From Chinchilla lanigera (Eukaryota > Chordata > Mammalia > Rodentia > Chinchillidae), in NCBI RefSeq assembly GCF_000276665.1, contig NW_004955470.1, positions 4,600,198 through 4,664,197 of the forward strand: 64,000 nucleotides of DNA, written 5' to 3'. Of this stretch, positions 21,801-30,939 are shown piece by piece (positions within the stretch are counted from its first letter, which is position 1; each line of letters begins with the position of its first letter). Both the position numbers and the translations under genes were made by a program. Under the pieces are notes generated by a model. That model did no database searches. It was not told the DNA's origin and saw nothing but the letters and a program-made list of their open reading frames with translations.

Positions 21801-22340
21801 TGCCTCCATGGCACCTTTGGGAGCCCTCAGTCTCCTCCTCTTCTGCTTCTCCCCAGTGTACTTGATGACTAGACACACCCGAAGGAGACACCCTTCCCTG
21901 CTAGTCCCAGGCTGTTCTGTACGTCTGGATCCCACCAGGGCCAAGACAGTGCCTACCCTATGCCTGACCCAGAGTTTGCACTCATTAAAGTTGTGGGTTA
22001 AGTGTGTTTCTGCCCTAGCTATGTTTCCTGCTGTGCTTGCTTCTGCAATTGTCAAAGTCTTTCCTCTTTCTTCTTCAAATTACTTTCACAGGACTTAATA
22101 AATTTGCATTTTAATTCTTAATAAAACTCTATTGTTAATCTATTTTCCACTGACTACTGACTGGAAAAAGGATGCAACAAGGAAAGGCTTCTGAAGAAAT
22201 GGACAGCTTGGCCCAGGGATCATGATCCTTGCTCTGAGTTACATAACCAATCAGGCTCCAGGGGCACAAAGGGCTTAGCTCACTTTCAGTGGGGCAGGAA
22301 TTTGGGAGTCACTTAACTGGATGGCTCTGATTCAGAATTT
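21800..22340 (+). mobile_element. Probable LTR 3' end and spacer
   Basis: Follows on from the LTR fragment. Contains GACCCAGAGTTTGCACTCATTAAAG, a GGGTTAAGTGTGTTT block and AATAAATTTGCATTT-type poly(A) signals at 22097 and 22119. Assignment beyond 21,800 is weak. Confidence 0.35.
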
Positions 22341-22344
22341 CTCA

Positions 22345-22700
22345 TGTGGTTGTGGGCAAGATGTCCTCCAGGGTTGCTGCATCTGAAGGCCTGCTGGCCT
22401 GGAGAATTCTGTTTTAAGATGCTTCACCCTTGTGGTTGTTGGCAGGAGGCTTTAGTTCCTCACCACGTGGGCCTCTTCATAGTTGTCTTGAGTATTCTCA
22501 TGCCATGGCAGCTAACTCCTCCAAGAGCAAGCTAGAGAAGGCAGACACTACATGCTTTTTGTGACCTAGACGCAAAAGAGATGCCATATTCCCCTAGTCC
22601 CACAGACCAAGCCTAACTCAAGTACAGGGCAGGGACAAAGGGGCATGAATCCAAGGGGGCAGGGATCCTTGGAGGCCATCTTGGAGCCTGGCTACCATGT
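22345..22700 (-). mobile_element. MLT1-like LTR, antisense arm
   Basis: Runs as the reverse of the same LTR: GTTGCTGCATCTGAAGGCC, TTCACCCTTGTGGTTGTTGGCAGGAGGCTTTAGTTCCTCACCACGTGGGCC, CTTGAGTATTCTCATGCCATGGCAGCTAACTCC and a GGGCAGGGATCCTTGGAGGCCATCTTGGAGCC end. Confidence 0.7.
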
Positions 22701-23460
22701 TTACTTACATGAAGAGTGTCTTTGGAAAAGGTACTTAATTTAACCTCATTTTCCTCAATTATAATTAATAATACTTTCTTCACAGGGGTTTATAAGGATT
22801 GAATGCTCACAAAGTTCCCATATAAAGGCTTAGGACAGCTCTATGGTCTTTCCACATTGCCCAGGCCTCTTCCAGAGAAGCTAGTTACAGTGCCTCTCTC
22901 AGAATGATTTCCCACAGTCCTCTGCTCTTTGCCCCCTTCTGTCTTTCTCTTTCCACACAGCGGGCAAAAGAGGATTTTCTAGCCTGGAGGGTTAGATATG
23001 AGCCTTCTTTAAATTTCATGCCTCCCAAAGATAATGTCTGTGCTTTTGTCTTTCTCATTCCCTAGGGCCCTACTCAGGTTTTGTCATCCATGGCTTCAGA
23101 TGACACGACTCTGCATGCTGCCTTGACGGTAGCCACAGGCAACATTCTGGACTGGGACCACCCAGCTTCGTGACTCCCTCATCCTTACTTCTGAAGATGT
23201 GATGTAAGAAATATGTGTTTTATGTTACTTTGAGAAGAATCTGGCTGGTAATCTCCCCTCCCTGTCTTATCATATTCCTAACTGTACCAAGGCTGATATG
23301 TATCATATGCCGAGGGGAAACAGCAGCTCAGCAAAATAAGGAGGTTATTTAAGAACTCTTATTTCAGCAGGAAATTAAACAGAAAACAAAAGAGAACTTT
23401 GGAGGAAAGTCTTCTAACCTGACTGGCTTCTTAGAGTGGGTGGTAGTCAAATACAAATAT
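22700..23460. other. Intergenic, nothing assigned
   Basis: Mixed sequence with no ORF of note. No repeat is named with confidence. A GTAATCTCCC-type donor-like string at 23250 is isolated. Confidence 0.4.
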
Positions 23461-23461
23461 A

Positions 23462-23620
23462 TTAGTTGGTCAGGACTGCCGAAGTAAACTACCACAAACT
23501 GGGTGACTGAAAATAGAAATATATTGTCTTACAATCTGCCAGGCTAAAAGTCTAAAATCAGTGTGTGGGCAAGACCCTGATCACTCTGAAACCTGCAGCC
23601 CTTTTGTCTTAGTTTTTTTG
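23462..23620 (-). mobile_element. MLT1-like LTR fragment, antisense
   Basis: AGTTGGTCAGGACTGCCGAAGTAAACTACCACAAACTGGGTGACTGAAAATAGAAATATATTGTCTTACAATCTGCCAGG is the reversed 3' end of an MLT1-type LTR. It is cut at about 23,620 by an L1 end. Confidence 0.8.
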
Positions 23621-23624
23621 TCCT

Positions 23625-23720
23625 TATTTTTTATTGGTACATATTTGCTGTACATAATGTTTACATTCTTTGTGGGGAGTCAGTACATGTACGTAACATG
23701 CCAGAGTATAAGATTAATTT
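23625..23720 (-). mobile_element. Short L1 3' end, antisense
   Basis: TTTTTATTGGTACATATTTGCTGTACATAATGTTTACATTC and GTACATGTACGTAACATG are the reversed L1 3' terminus seen elsewhere in this window. It is truncated after about 95 bp, where a U6-like piece follows. Confidence 0.75.
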
Positions 23721-23722
23721 TG

Positions 23723-23750
23723 GTGCTCACTTTGGCAGCACATGTACTAA
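23723..23750 (+). pseudogene. U6 snRNA 5'-end fragment
   Basis: The 28 bases match the first 28 of mammalian U6 with three differences as I recall it, including the GGCAGCACAT stem-loop. The rest of U6 is missing, so it cannot be functional. It abuts the truncated L1, suggesting a retrotransposition by-product, although its orientation is opposite to the L1. Confidence 0.7.
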
Positions 23751-23894
23751 TTAATGAGGCTAATTTTGTCATCAAGATGCAGAAACGTGGGTCCATCAGA
23801 CCCTTGTTTATTCTTTAGAATATTTCTATTGATGAGTTATTAATTTTAGTTTTATGAGTTTTATTATATTAAGTAATGAGTACTTTACAGGAAA

Positions 23895-24925
23895 ATAATC
23901 ACAAAAATAAAGTATAGAATTTTTAATATTTATTGAGTGTTCATAAAAAAGCATCAAATTTTTCAACATTGACTATTTTTTGGTTTACTAAGTAAAAGAA
24001 AAACACAAATAAATTCTTTTATGAACTACAATAAAAATACCAATAGCACTTTACAAAAGCAATAATCTTTACTTTGATTATCACACTTAAGACAGTCTAC
24101 ACACATGATAACAGCACATTTCATATGCATGTATCACTTACACTGACAGCACACATGTTTAACTTTCTTGGCCTTTTAGTAGGACATACTTGACATCTTC
24201 ATGGTATTGCTGAGGTTCGTGTCAGGAGGTCTTGTCAGGAGAGTCTTATTATATTGTACAGTGTGTAGTTAATAGAAACATAAAATATCAGTAAAATAAA
24301 GTATTAAATTCTTAATATGTATTGTATGTTTAGAATAAACATCAACATTTTCATATCAGCTGTATTCTTGCTTACAAAACCTAAATGATAGCATCAGAAA
24401 TAAATTCCTATATGAACTACAATGAAAATATCAGTGGAACACTATCATAAAAATAAGATTTGCTTCAACTGTCACACCCAAGGCAGTCTTCACATGTGAC
24501 AACAACATGTTCCATGTACACATCTCACTTACATTGACAGCATGCGTGCTTAGCTTTCCTTTCCTATGTGGAAGTCTTGTCAGCCCTCTTCCTGCTTTGT
24601 CTGACTTCCTACAATATTGTACAACATGCACTTAGAAGGGAAATAAGATATCAATAAAATAAAATATCAAATACATAATAGGTGCTTAGAATAGATATTG
24701 ACATTTTCACATCAACAGTTTACTTGCTTACAAAACCTAAAAGATAACATCAAAAAGAAAAACCTAGGTGAATTACAGTGTAAACACAAATAAAAGTTTA
24801 CTACAGAAGTAAGCTTTGCTTTAGCTGTCACACCTAAGGTAGCCTTCACATAGGAAAACTGTATGTTCCATATACAAGTATCGCTTACACTAATAGCACA
24901 TATGTTTTTTTTCCTGTACTTTCTT
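23895..24925 (-). repeat. Three tandem copies of the piggyBac cysteine-rich tail
   Basis: A unit of about 355-390 bp recurs three times in the same orientation. Equivalent points are GACAGTCTACACAC at 24,091, GGCAGTCTTCACATG at 24,482 and GGTAGCCTTCACAT at 24,838. Each contains an AATAAAGTAT or AATAAAATAT block and the CRD codons. The rightmost copy joins the transposase body. In the leftmost copy one minus-strand frame gives a run with Cys-Cys-x-Cys...His...Cys...Cys-x2-Cys spacing, a zinc-binding pattern; it contains stops. Confidence 0.8.
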
Positions 24926-25496
24926 GTAGAGTACTGACATCTTTTCTGTTTTCCTGTTGTTGTAGTGGGTCTTTGTGATGTTGTGCCTGCCTGATCACCT
25001 GTCAGCTCACTCGTGTGTTCTACAATTTTTTTGTGTAATTCCCTGGGCAGAAACATTTTGTTTTTCCTCCACTGTAAATGATCTCTTCTGAGCTTCAGTC
25101 TCAATTCTCTAAAAAAATTTTACCATGATATTTTGCACTTGTTTTTTTCTTTGTAACTTATCAAATTATTTATGCTACACGAGTTTGGGGTCAGGAAAAA
25201 CACAACCATTGGCCAATGCTTTATGTTTTGAGTGGCATCATAGTTGCTGCATAACTCATCAACAACATCTACTCCACTTTCGATTTTGTTGTTGAAAGTT
25301 CCCATCTCAGGCTTCTGTTTTGTTGGTTTCCCTACCAATACTTCCATCATTGTGAAATGTTGACAACAGCAGTACCAGTTTGTTTTTCTTTGCTGCATAG
25401 GAGGCCAATGTTGTATCACTCTGAACTTTAAATTGTACTATACAATTCCCTATTTTGAAATTGCAACATTTAATTTGGAATTTCTGCTTTGTTCCT

Positions 25497-25584
25497 CTTT
25501 TTTTTTTTTTTTTTTTTTTTTTGGTACTAGGAATCAAACTCATGACATCATGCTTGCCAGACAGGCACTGTACCACTGAGCTAG
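25497..25584 (-). repeat. ID SINE, antisense, inside piggyBac, with TSD
   Basis: Poly-T, TTGGTACTAGGAATCAAACTCATGACATCATGCTTGCCAGACAGGCACTGTACCACTGAGC. Flanked by TTTGTTCCT at 25,488-25,496 and 25,585-25,593. It interrupts the transposase frame between the LDNWF and GVDVVDEL motifs. Confidence 0.9.
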
Positions 25585-25871
25585 TTTGTTCCTGTGTATA
25601 GTTCCTACGCTGGTCAACTTGTGCTCTGTTACCAAATGTAACTTCAATTAGAAACCAGTAAACCAATTGTCCAGTGTCATATTCTGATTAGTTTGGGAGA
25701 TGGGAGCAACAAGTCTTTTCACAACATCATTCAGTTTATTCCTATACAAATAAGGATGTGATAGCTGAGCTCTAGGATAAATGCCTAAATTGAAAGCATA
25801 ATAAGTCTTCACATCTACAAGAGCATAAATTTTTATGCTATATTTTGACCCATTGTTTTCTGATAATTCTT

Positions 25872-25965
25872 GTTGGGGTTTTTTTGGTACTGGGAATTGA
25901 ACTCAGGACCTTGTGCTTGCCAGGCAGGCCCTTGTGCTGCTGACCTATATCCCCAGCCCATGCCA
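25872..25965 (-). repeat. ID SINE, antisense, inside piggyBac, with TSD
   Basis: TTTTTTTGGTACTGGGAATTGAACTCAGGACCTTGTGCTTGCCAGGCAGGCCCTTGTGCTGCTGACC. Flanked by ATAATTCTT at 25,863-25,871 and 25,966-25,974. It contributes the DIGQQHKGLPGKHK-type run seen in the minus-strand ORF there. Confidence 0.9.
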
Positions 25966-26939
25966 ATAATTCTTTTACATTCCTTTGATTACCATAAGAA
26001 ATCCCTACTAAGTACAGCGGACCTACGAATGCTTTCAGTTCAACAAGTGAGATGTCATAATAAATACATTTCTGAATATGACTATTGGTGCATACAGAAT
26101 GTTTTACTTGTATTTCAGCCTTTATATATTCCACAGCATCTTGTAGCATTTTGTCTATTACAATTTCCAACATTGAATGGCAGTGCTGGCATTCTGTGTA
26201 ATATCTTTCACCCCTGCTAAGACCCTCACTATATTTTCAGATCTAGTTCTAACATTGGTTCACTCCATTTGGTTGTGTAGCCATTTTATAGCATTTTGAC
26301 TATTCAAATATGTATTTACATTTCTGTTTTCTTTGTCATCTGAATGAAGGAGGTCTGCATTCCCTGTGTCTGTATCAGTCAATTCTTGCTTCATTTCACA
26401 GTCAGAGGAACTTCAGTTGACATGGCCAATGTCAGAGTCATCATCATCAGCAGCAGCAGCAGCAGCATCCACTTACATCACTTTTCTGTTATGAAAGCAC
26501 ATACTTTACGGTAATGGGTCATCCTCATCATCCATGTGTGAGTAATCCGATGATTCACTTTTGACCTCCTCCAAAACTTGCAAATCTGGTTCATGTGCCA
26601 TTGTATTGAATTGGACTACTTCTACCAGAAAAATCAAAAGAAAACTTTTTTAAAAAAAAATTCCTGGAGTGGTGTGGGTCTATTGGACCTTCTGTGATGC
26701 TTGGGTAAACATATACAAAACAAAGTTACAAGGAGCATAATGTAGGGAAAAATCCCCTTTTGCCACTTTTGCACACATGCACACTCCTTGCTGTTAGTCA
26801 TACCAAGTGGGTAAACACAAATTTCTTCCTGTATCCCTCACAGAAAGGTACTGAGACACAGAGGCAGCGCCTATTATGCTGAAGTACAAATTTACAGTAG
26901 AAAAGTAAGGGATGGGCTTCTCAACCCAGTCTTATGTTC

Positions 26940-28398
26940 CTTGTAATTGTTTTTACATTCCCTTCCTGTCCACTTCTTCCCTGCTCCATCTCTTGATTCC
27001 CTTCCCATGTAAGAAAAATCTATTTCCCTACTTCCTATTATCTTTTATTTTGCTTTTTGTTTATATTTTGGTTCCTTACATAAGATAAACTATGTGCTAT
27101 TGAAGCATGTGTGTCTGACTTATTTTACTTAACGTTATGGTTTCAAGTGCACCCATTTTCCTACAAATGAATCAAGTTTGTCCTTCTTTATGGCAGAGTA
27201 GTTCCCCCATTGTGTGTAAATACCACATTTTCTTTATCCATTCATCTGTTGATGGATGTATAGGCCACTATCAAGATTTAGCTATTATGAATTATGCTGC
27301 TATAAACATGGGTATGCATATGTCACTGTGGTAGGATGACTTTAAGTCTTTTGAGAAGATACATATCTGGGTCAGTTGGAAATTCTATATTTAGTTTTTT
27401 GAGGAATTCCACACTGATTTCGATAATGATTGTACTGGTTTACCTGCCCACCAGCAATGTAAAAGGTTTCCTTTTACTCCACATCCTCATCAGTATTTGT
27501 TATTATTTGATTTCTGATGCTGGACATTCTTTCTGGGATAAGATGGAATCTCAGCATTTTTAAATTTACATTTCCATAATGGCCAGTGATGTTGAACATT
27601 TATTCCTGTATTTGCTGGCTAATTACAATTCTGAGAAGTGTCTGTTCTTTTCACTTGCCCCTTTTTTGCTTGGGCTTTTTATTTGGTGGGGGGAGGCTCT
27701 AATTTTTGAGTTCTTTGTATATTCTAGATATTAGTTCTCTATTTGAGGAATAGCTGGCAGAATTTTTTCTCATTCTGTAGGTTGTCTCTTCACTTGGTTG
27801 TTTGTTTCTTTTGCAGTGCCGAAGCTTTTTAATTTTATATGATCCCATTTGTTGACTCTTGGTACTATTTCTCATACAACTGGGGTCCTGTTCAAAAAGT
27901 CCTTGCCTATACCTATAACTTCAAGAGTTTTACCTATTTTATCTCCTAGCAGATTAAATATTTCTATTTTAACATTTAGATCTTTGATCCACTTTGATTT
28001 TAGTTTAGTACATGGTGAGAGATATGGCTCTAGATTCAATCTTTTGCATGTGCAGAGAGCCAATTTTCCCAGCATCATTTATTACAGTGCCTTCTTTCCT
28101 CCAGCATATGTTTTCGGCCCCTTTGTCAAAGATCAAATACTTAGATGTGCCTAGGGTTGTTTCTGCATCCTCTGTTCTGTTCCATTGATCCACATGTCTA
28201 TTTCTGTGCCAGTATCATGCTATTTTTATCACTATAGTTTTGTAATATAACTTGAAATCTGGCATTGTAATGTCTCCTGCTTTGCTCTTATTTCCAAGAT
28301 TTTTTTTTTTTACTCTCCTGGCTCTCTTCTGATTCCTAATGAATTTTAGAACAGCTTGCTCTAGTTCCATGAGGAATGCTATTGGTATTCTGGGTAGT
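26940..28398 (-). mobile_element. L1 LINE, long 5'-truncated copy, antisense
   Basis: Reversed ORF2: CACCCATTTTCCTACAAATGAATCAAGTTTGTCC, CTGTTGATGGATGTATAGGCCACTATC, TTTCTTTGGGATAAGATGGAATCTCAGC-like, GTTGACTCTTGGTACTATTTCTCATACAACTGG, and CACTTTGATTTTAGTTTAGTACATGGTGAG. It runs to a GCTCTAGTTCCATGAGGAATGCTATTGGTATTCTGG block, where it stops. The ORFs at 27,849-28,424 are its shadows on both strands. The 3' terminal TTATTGGTACA segment seen in other copies is missing or decayed. Confidence 0.9.
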
Positions 28399-28495
28399 GT
28401 GGAGATACTCAGGAGAGTGACCAAGACACCTTAAGGTCCCCATATTTCAACAGCACTGAGTAAATATCTTCTAAGATCTTCTATATGCAAAGGGA
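28398..28495 (-). repeat. Inverted copy of the L2-end segment at 21.4 kb
   Basis: The reverse complement aligns with 21,423-21,530: both contain CTTAGAAGATATTTACTCAGTGCTG and then CCTTAAGGTGTCTTGGTCAC, with scattered substitutions. It begins where the antisense L1 stops. Confidence 0.8.
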
Positions 28496-28499
28496 TTTG

Positions 28500-28815
28500 T
28501 TTAAAACTTTTGTCTTAGTTTTGTTCCCTCCAACCTAAGCCCTGTTCGTATTTTCATTTTTATGTAACAGAGGTAATATAAAAATTTGGTCTAAATGAGA
28601 AGTGAAATTATTGGTAACTTATTGATACCAAGAAAACTCATTCAGGTAATGTGTTTAGATCCTTTTCTAAACATATTATTAAAGAAAAACATTTTCAGCC
28701 AGGAGCCTTAGACTGATGAAGGAAACTTGTTTCCTAGTTTAGAAAGCTTGCTCTCTGAGTAGAGATGGGTTTGCCACTTTGGAGAAACCACCAACATAAG
28801 TTTTGTTTTTAAAGT
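28500..28815. other. Intergenic, nothing assigned
   Basis: AT-rich sequence with no assignable feature. Confidence 0.4.
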
Positions 28816-28819
28816 GTGG

Positions 28820-29115
28820 TATAGGATTTCAAAAACATTATGCTGAGCAAAGGAACACAGACATACGAGAGTACAGTTATGTGAAATCCTAGAAGAGCCA
28901 AACTAATCTATAGTGAGAGCAATCAGATTGCTGGTGGCCTGGGACCACCCAGGAAGGAGGAAGGCTGGCTGCAGAGAGGCTGGGGGACTTCTGCAAGGAA
29001 AAGGAATTGTTCTATGTCATGACTGTGAGGGCGGTTACACAGATGTCTACTTTTGTCAAAACTCATCAGACTGCACATTTCATTATATGTAAGTTATACT
29101 TCAGTAAAATTGATT
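28820..29115 (+). mobile_element. L1M 3' UTR
   Basis: ACATTATGCTGAGCAAAGGAACACAGACATA, AGCCAAACTAATCTATAGTGAGAGCAATCAGATTGCTGGTGGCCTGGG, and ACTTTTGTCAAAACTCATCAGACTGCACATTTCATTATATGTAAGTTATACTTCAGTAAA form the end of an old L1 (L1M type). Confidence 0.85.
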
Positions 29116-29195
29116 TAAAGACAAGAACATAAACACAAGCTGGAGTTAGGATCTGAATGGACAAGAATTCTCAAAGAAATGAGAGCATATGTTTG

Positions 29196-29242
29196 ATTCG
29201 ATAGTCTCTCTCTCTTTCTCTCTCTCTCTATATATAATTTTT
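29196..29242. repeat. (TC)n-(TA)n microsatellite
   Basis: TCTCTCTCTTTCTCTCTCTCTCTATATATA. Short, imperfect. Confidence 0.9.
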
Positions 29243-29269
29243 CTGTTTATGTTTTTTCTTTGAAGAGAT

Positions 29270-29310
29270 TTATTGGGATATAATTTATATACCATAAAAT
29301 TCACCTGTAT
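29270..29310 (-). repeat. L1M 3' part, antisense fragment
   Basis: GGGATATAATTTATATACCATAAAATTCACCTG is the reversed start of an old L1 3' UTR. Its continuation appears after the LTR and ID insertion, at about 29,745. Confidence 0.6.
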
Positions 29311-29672
29311 TATGATTTGTGTCTAGATGTCTCCCCAAAGTCTCATGCAGTCATGGGGGGCAGGTTCTCAGAGGTGGCTGAATGTAGTTTCATGGTCCAG
29401 TGCTGGGATTAAGGATGTGAGTGCTACACCTGTCTTAGGGCAGGTAGCCTGCATACAATATGTGGGACAGAAAGAATCTTGTTTCTTTTGCTTGTTGCTT
29501 TTGCTGTCTTCTGCTGCCAGGAACTGTTGCCCTTCTGCCATGTCCCACGCTGTCTTGGAGCCAAGTGATCATGGACTGAAACCTCCACAAAATGAACTAA
29601 ATAAACTTTTCCTCCCTTAAAGTGTGATTGTTGGGTATTTTGTCTCAGCAATGAGAAAAGTAACTAAGACAA
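29310..29672 (+). mobile_element. ERVL-MaLR solo LTR (rodent MT/ORR1-like)
   Basis: Starts with GTGTCTAGATGTCTCCCCAAAGTCTCATGCAGTCATGGGGGG. Ends with GGACTGAAACCTCCACAAAATGAACTAAATAAACTTTTCCTCCC, then GGGTATTTTGTCTCAGCAATGAGAAAAGTAACTAAGACAAC. The poly(A)-signal-type AATAAAC is in its expected place. The 97- and 75-codon ORFs inside are shadows. The LTR at 49,770 (antisense) gives a peptide with the same start. Confidence 0.85.
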
Positions 29673-29675
29673 CTT

Positions 29676-29740
29676 GTTTTGAGGCTGGGGGTGTAGCTCA
29701 AGAGTATATATTTAGCACTGGTTCAGTCATAAAAAATGTT
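29676..29740 (+). repeat. ID SINE, truncated or diverged
   Basis: GAGGCTGGGGGTGTAGCTCAAGAGTATATATTTAGCACTGGTTCAGTCATAAAAAATG keeps the A box of an ID element and a diverged B-box region. Confidence 0.7.
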
Positions 29741-29853
29741 TCCCCAGTAATTTAGGAAATGGACAGAACTATGCAAACACCATCACACTCCAATTTTAGA
29801 ATATTTCCATCACCTTGGTAAAATCCCTCATGCCCACTTGCAATCAATCCCCG
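29722..29853 (+). repeat. Local direct duplication, copy 1
   Basis: From GGTTCAGTCATAAAAAATG to CACTTGCAATCAATCC. The partner is at 30,810-30,938. The shared part joins the end of the ID at 29,676 to reversed old L1 sequence (CCAATTTTAGAATATTTCCATCACC). Confidence 0.9.
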
Positions 29854-29859
29854 CTGGGC

Positions 29860-30810
29860 TAATCTAGTACTTTAAGTAGGTTGAGCTCATTTGCCAGGGA
29901 CCCCATGAGAGACCCCAGGCTCTGTGGGCTTGGCTTTCTTAGTGTAGCCTTGTGCCCTGTCACCCTGGGACCCAACATGGGTAGGCTTTTCAGTTGTGAA
30001 TGTGGACACGGGCGTGTTTTCTATGCTCTGTGGACCCCACACAGATGGGCATGAAGAAGCCTGTGGGTGTCTTATAGGTGCACCCGCTGCCCTCTCTGTC
30101 CTCAGCTCTGCCAGTCATAGGAGAGCAGAGGCCCATCACCCCTGCTGCCCCCTCACCTGCCCTCCTGCTTCCCTTCTGTGCCCGGGTTGCTCAAGTGCAC
30201 AGCCTCTCCTCCTGCCAGCTGCCTGGGAGCCTGCCCTGGGGAGCCTGTCCTGCCAGGTGGCTGTCGCTGGGAGCAGTGACAAGGACAGAACTGAGTCTCC
30301 CTGGAGCAGCACAAGCAAGGGGAGACAACAAAACATGGGAGACTTGGAGCAGAACCTATCCCCACTTGGGACAGGAGGTATGGTCCATCTGAAAAGGCTG
30401 AAGCATGCCCAGAAATATGCAGTGAAACCGCAACCCCACCCTTGGCAATCAAGGGTGACAGACTGATAGGGACATGCGGGACAACCTGAGTCTGCCTCAC
30501 TAGGCTTTTGTTGAAGCCCAAATTAAAGTCAGAATTTCCAACTTGTTTTTATATTTCCTCCCCAGGACTATGGACGGAATTCAGGAGTGAACGAAGCAGA
30601 CATAATTGATTTATACACAGCACACTACAGTCTAAGAGTTAGGAGTCTAAGCTCAGGCTCCTTTTCAGCATATTGGAGGCTGGCTTGCCTAGTTCTGAGC
30701 TGCAGATTGACCCTTAGGTCAATGGCAGGCACTACCCGGGAAGATGCCCACCATCACCAGCAACAGGGAACTGTGTGACCCTCCCCAAGGCAAACCCACT
30801 TGGCAGAGGG
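29860..30810. other. GC-richer unique stretch with a 156-codon ORF
   Basis: No repeats recognised. The + strand ORF at 29,996-30,466 is the longest ATG frame outside repeats and the gap. It overlaps long frames on both strands (30,078-30,392, 30,136-30,336, 30,153-30,521), which points to stop-poor GC-rich sequence rather than a gene. No domain, signal peptide or membrane segment seen. Confidence 0.3.
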
Positions 30811-30938
30811 TTCAGTCATAAGAATGTTTCCCCAGTAATTTAGGAAATGGACAGAACGATGCAACCACCATCATACTCCAATTTTAGAATATTTCCATCA
30901 CCTTGGTAAAATCCCTCATGCTCACTTGCAGTCAATCC
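30810..30938 (+). repeat. Local direct duplication, copy 2
   Basis: From GGTTCAGTCATAAGAATG to CACTTGCAGTCAATCC. About seven or eight differences from copy 1 over about 130 bp by eye. Confidence 0.9.
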
Positions 30939-30939
30939 T

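Larger units (their letters stand above)
23790..26700 (-). pseudogene. piggyBac-type transposase remnant
   Basis: Decayed DNA transposon, read on the minus strand. The N-terminus starts at ATG 26,601 (MAHEPDLQVLEEV) and is acidic. Then comes an ISLVELKAFVGPLYLVG block near 26,020-26,060 of the type found in piggyBac transposases. A KYSIKIYALVDVKTYYAFN-like block with MTLDNWFTGF lies at 25,640-25,850. A TFNNKIESGVDVVDELCSNY block at 25,240-25,310 is the typical C-terminal catalytic motif, followed by KHWPMVVFF. The cysteine-rich tail is at 24,080-25,000. Stops, frameshifts and two ID insertions break it. The section with the first catalytic aspartate (DEQL type) is not found and is probably deleted near 25,870. 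A short palindrome-like GGGTCCATCAGACCC at about 23,790 and its partner GGGTCTATTGGACC at about 26,680 may belong to the ends. Confidence 0.85.
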
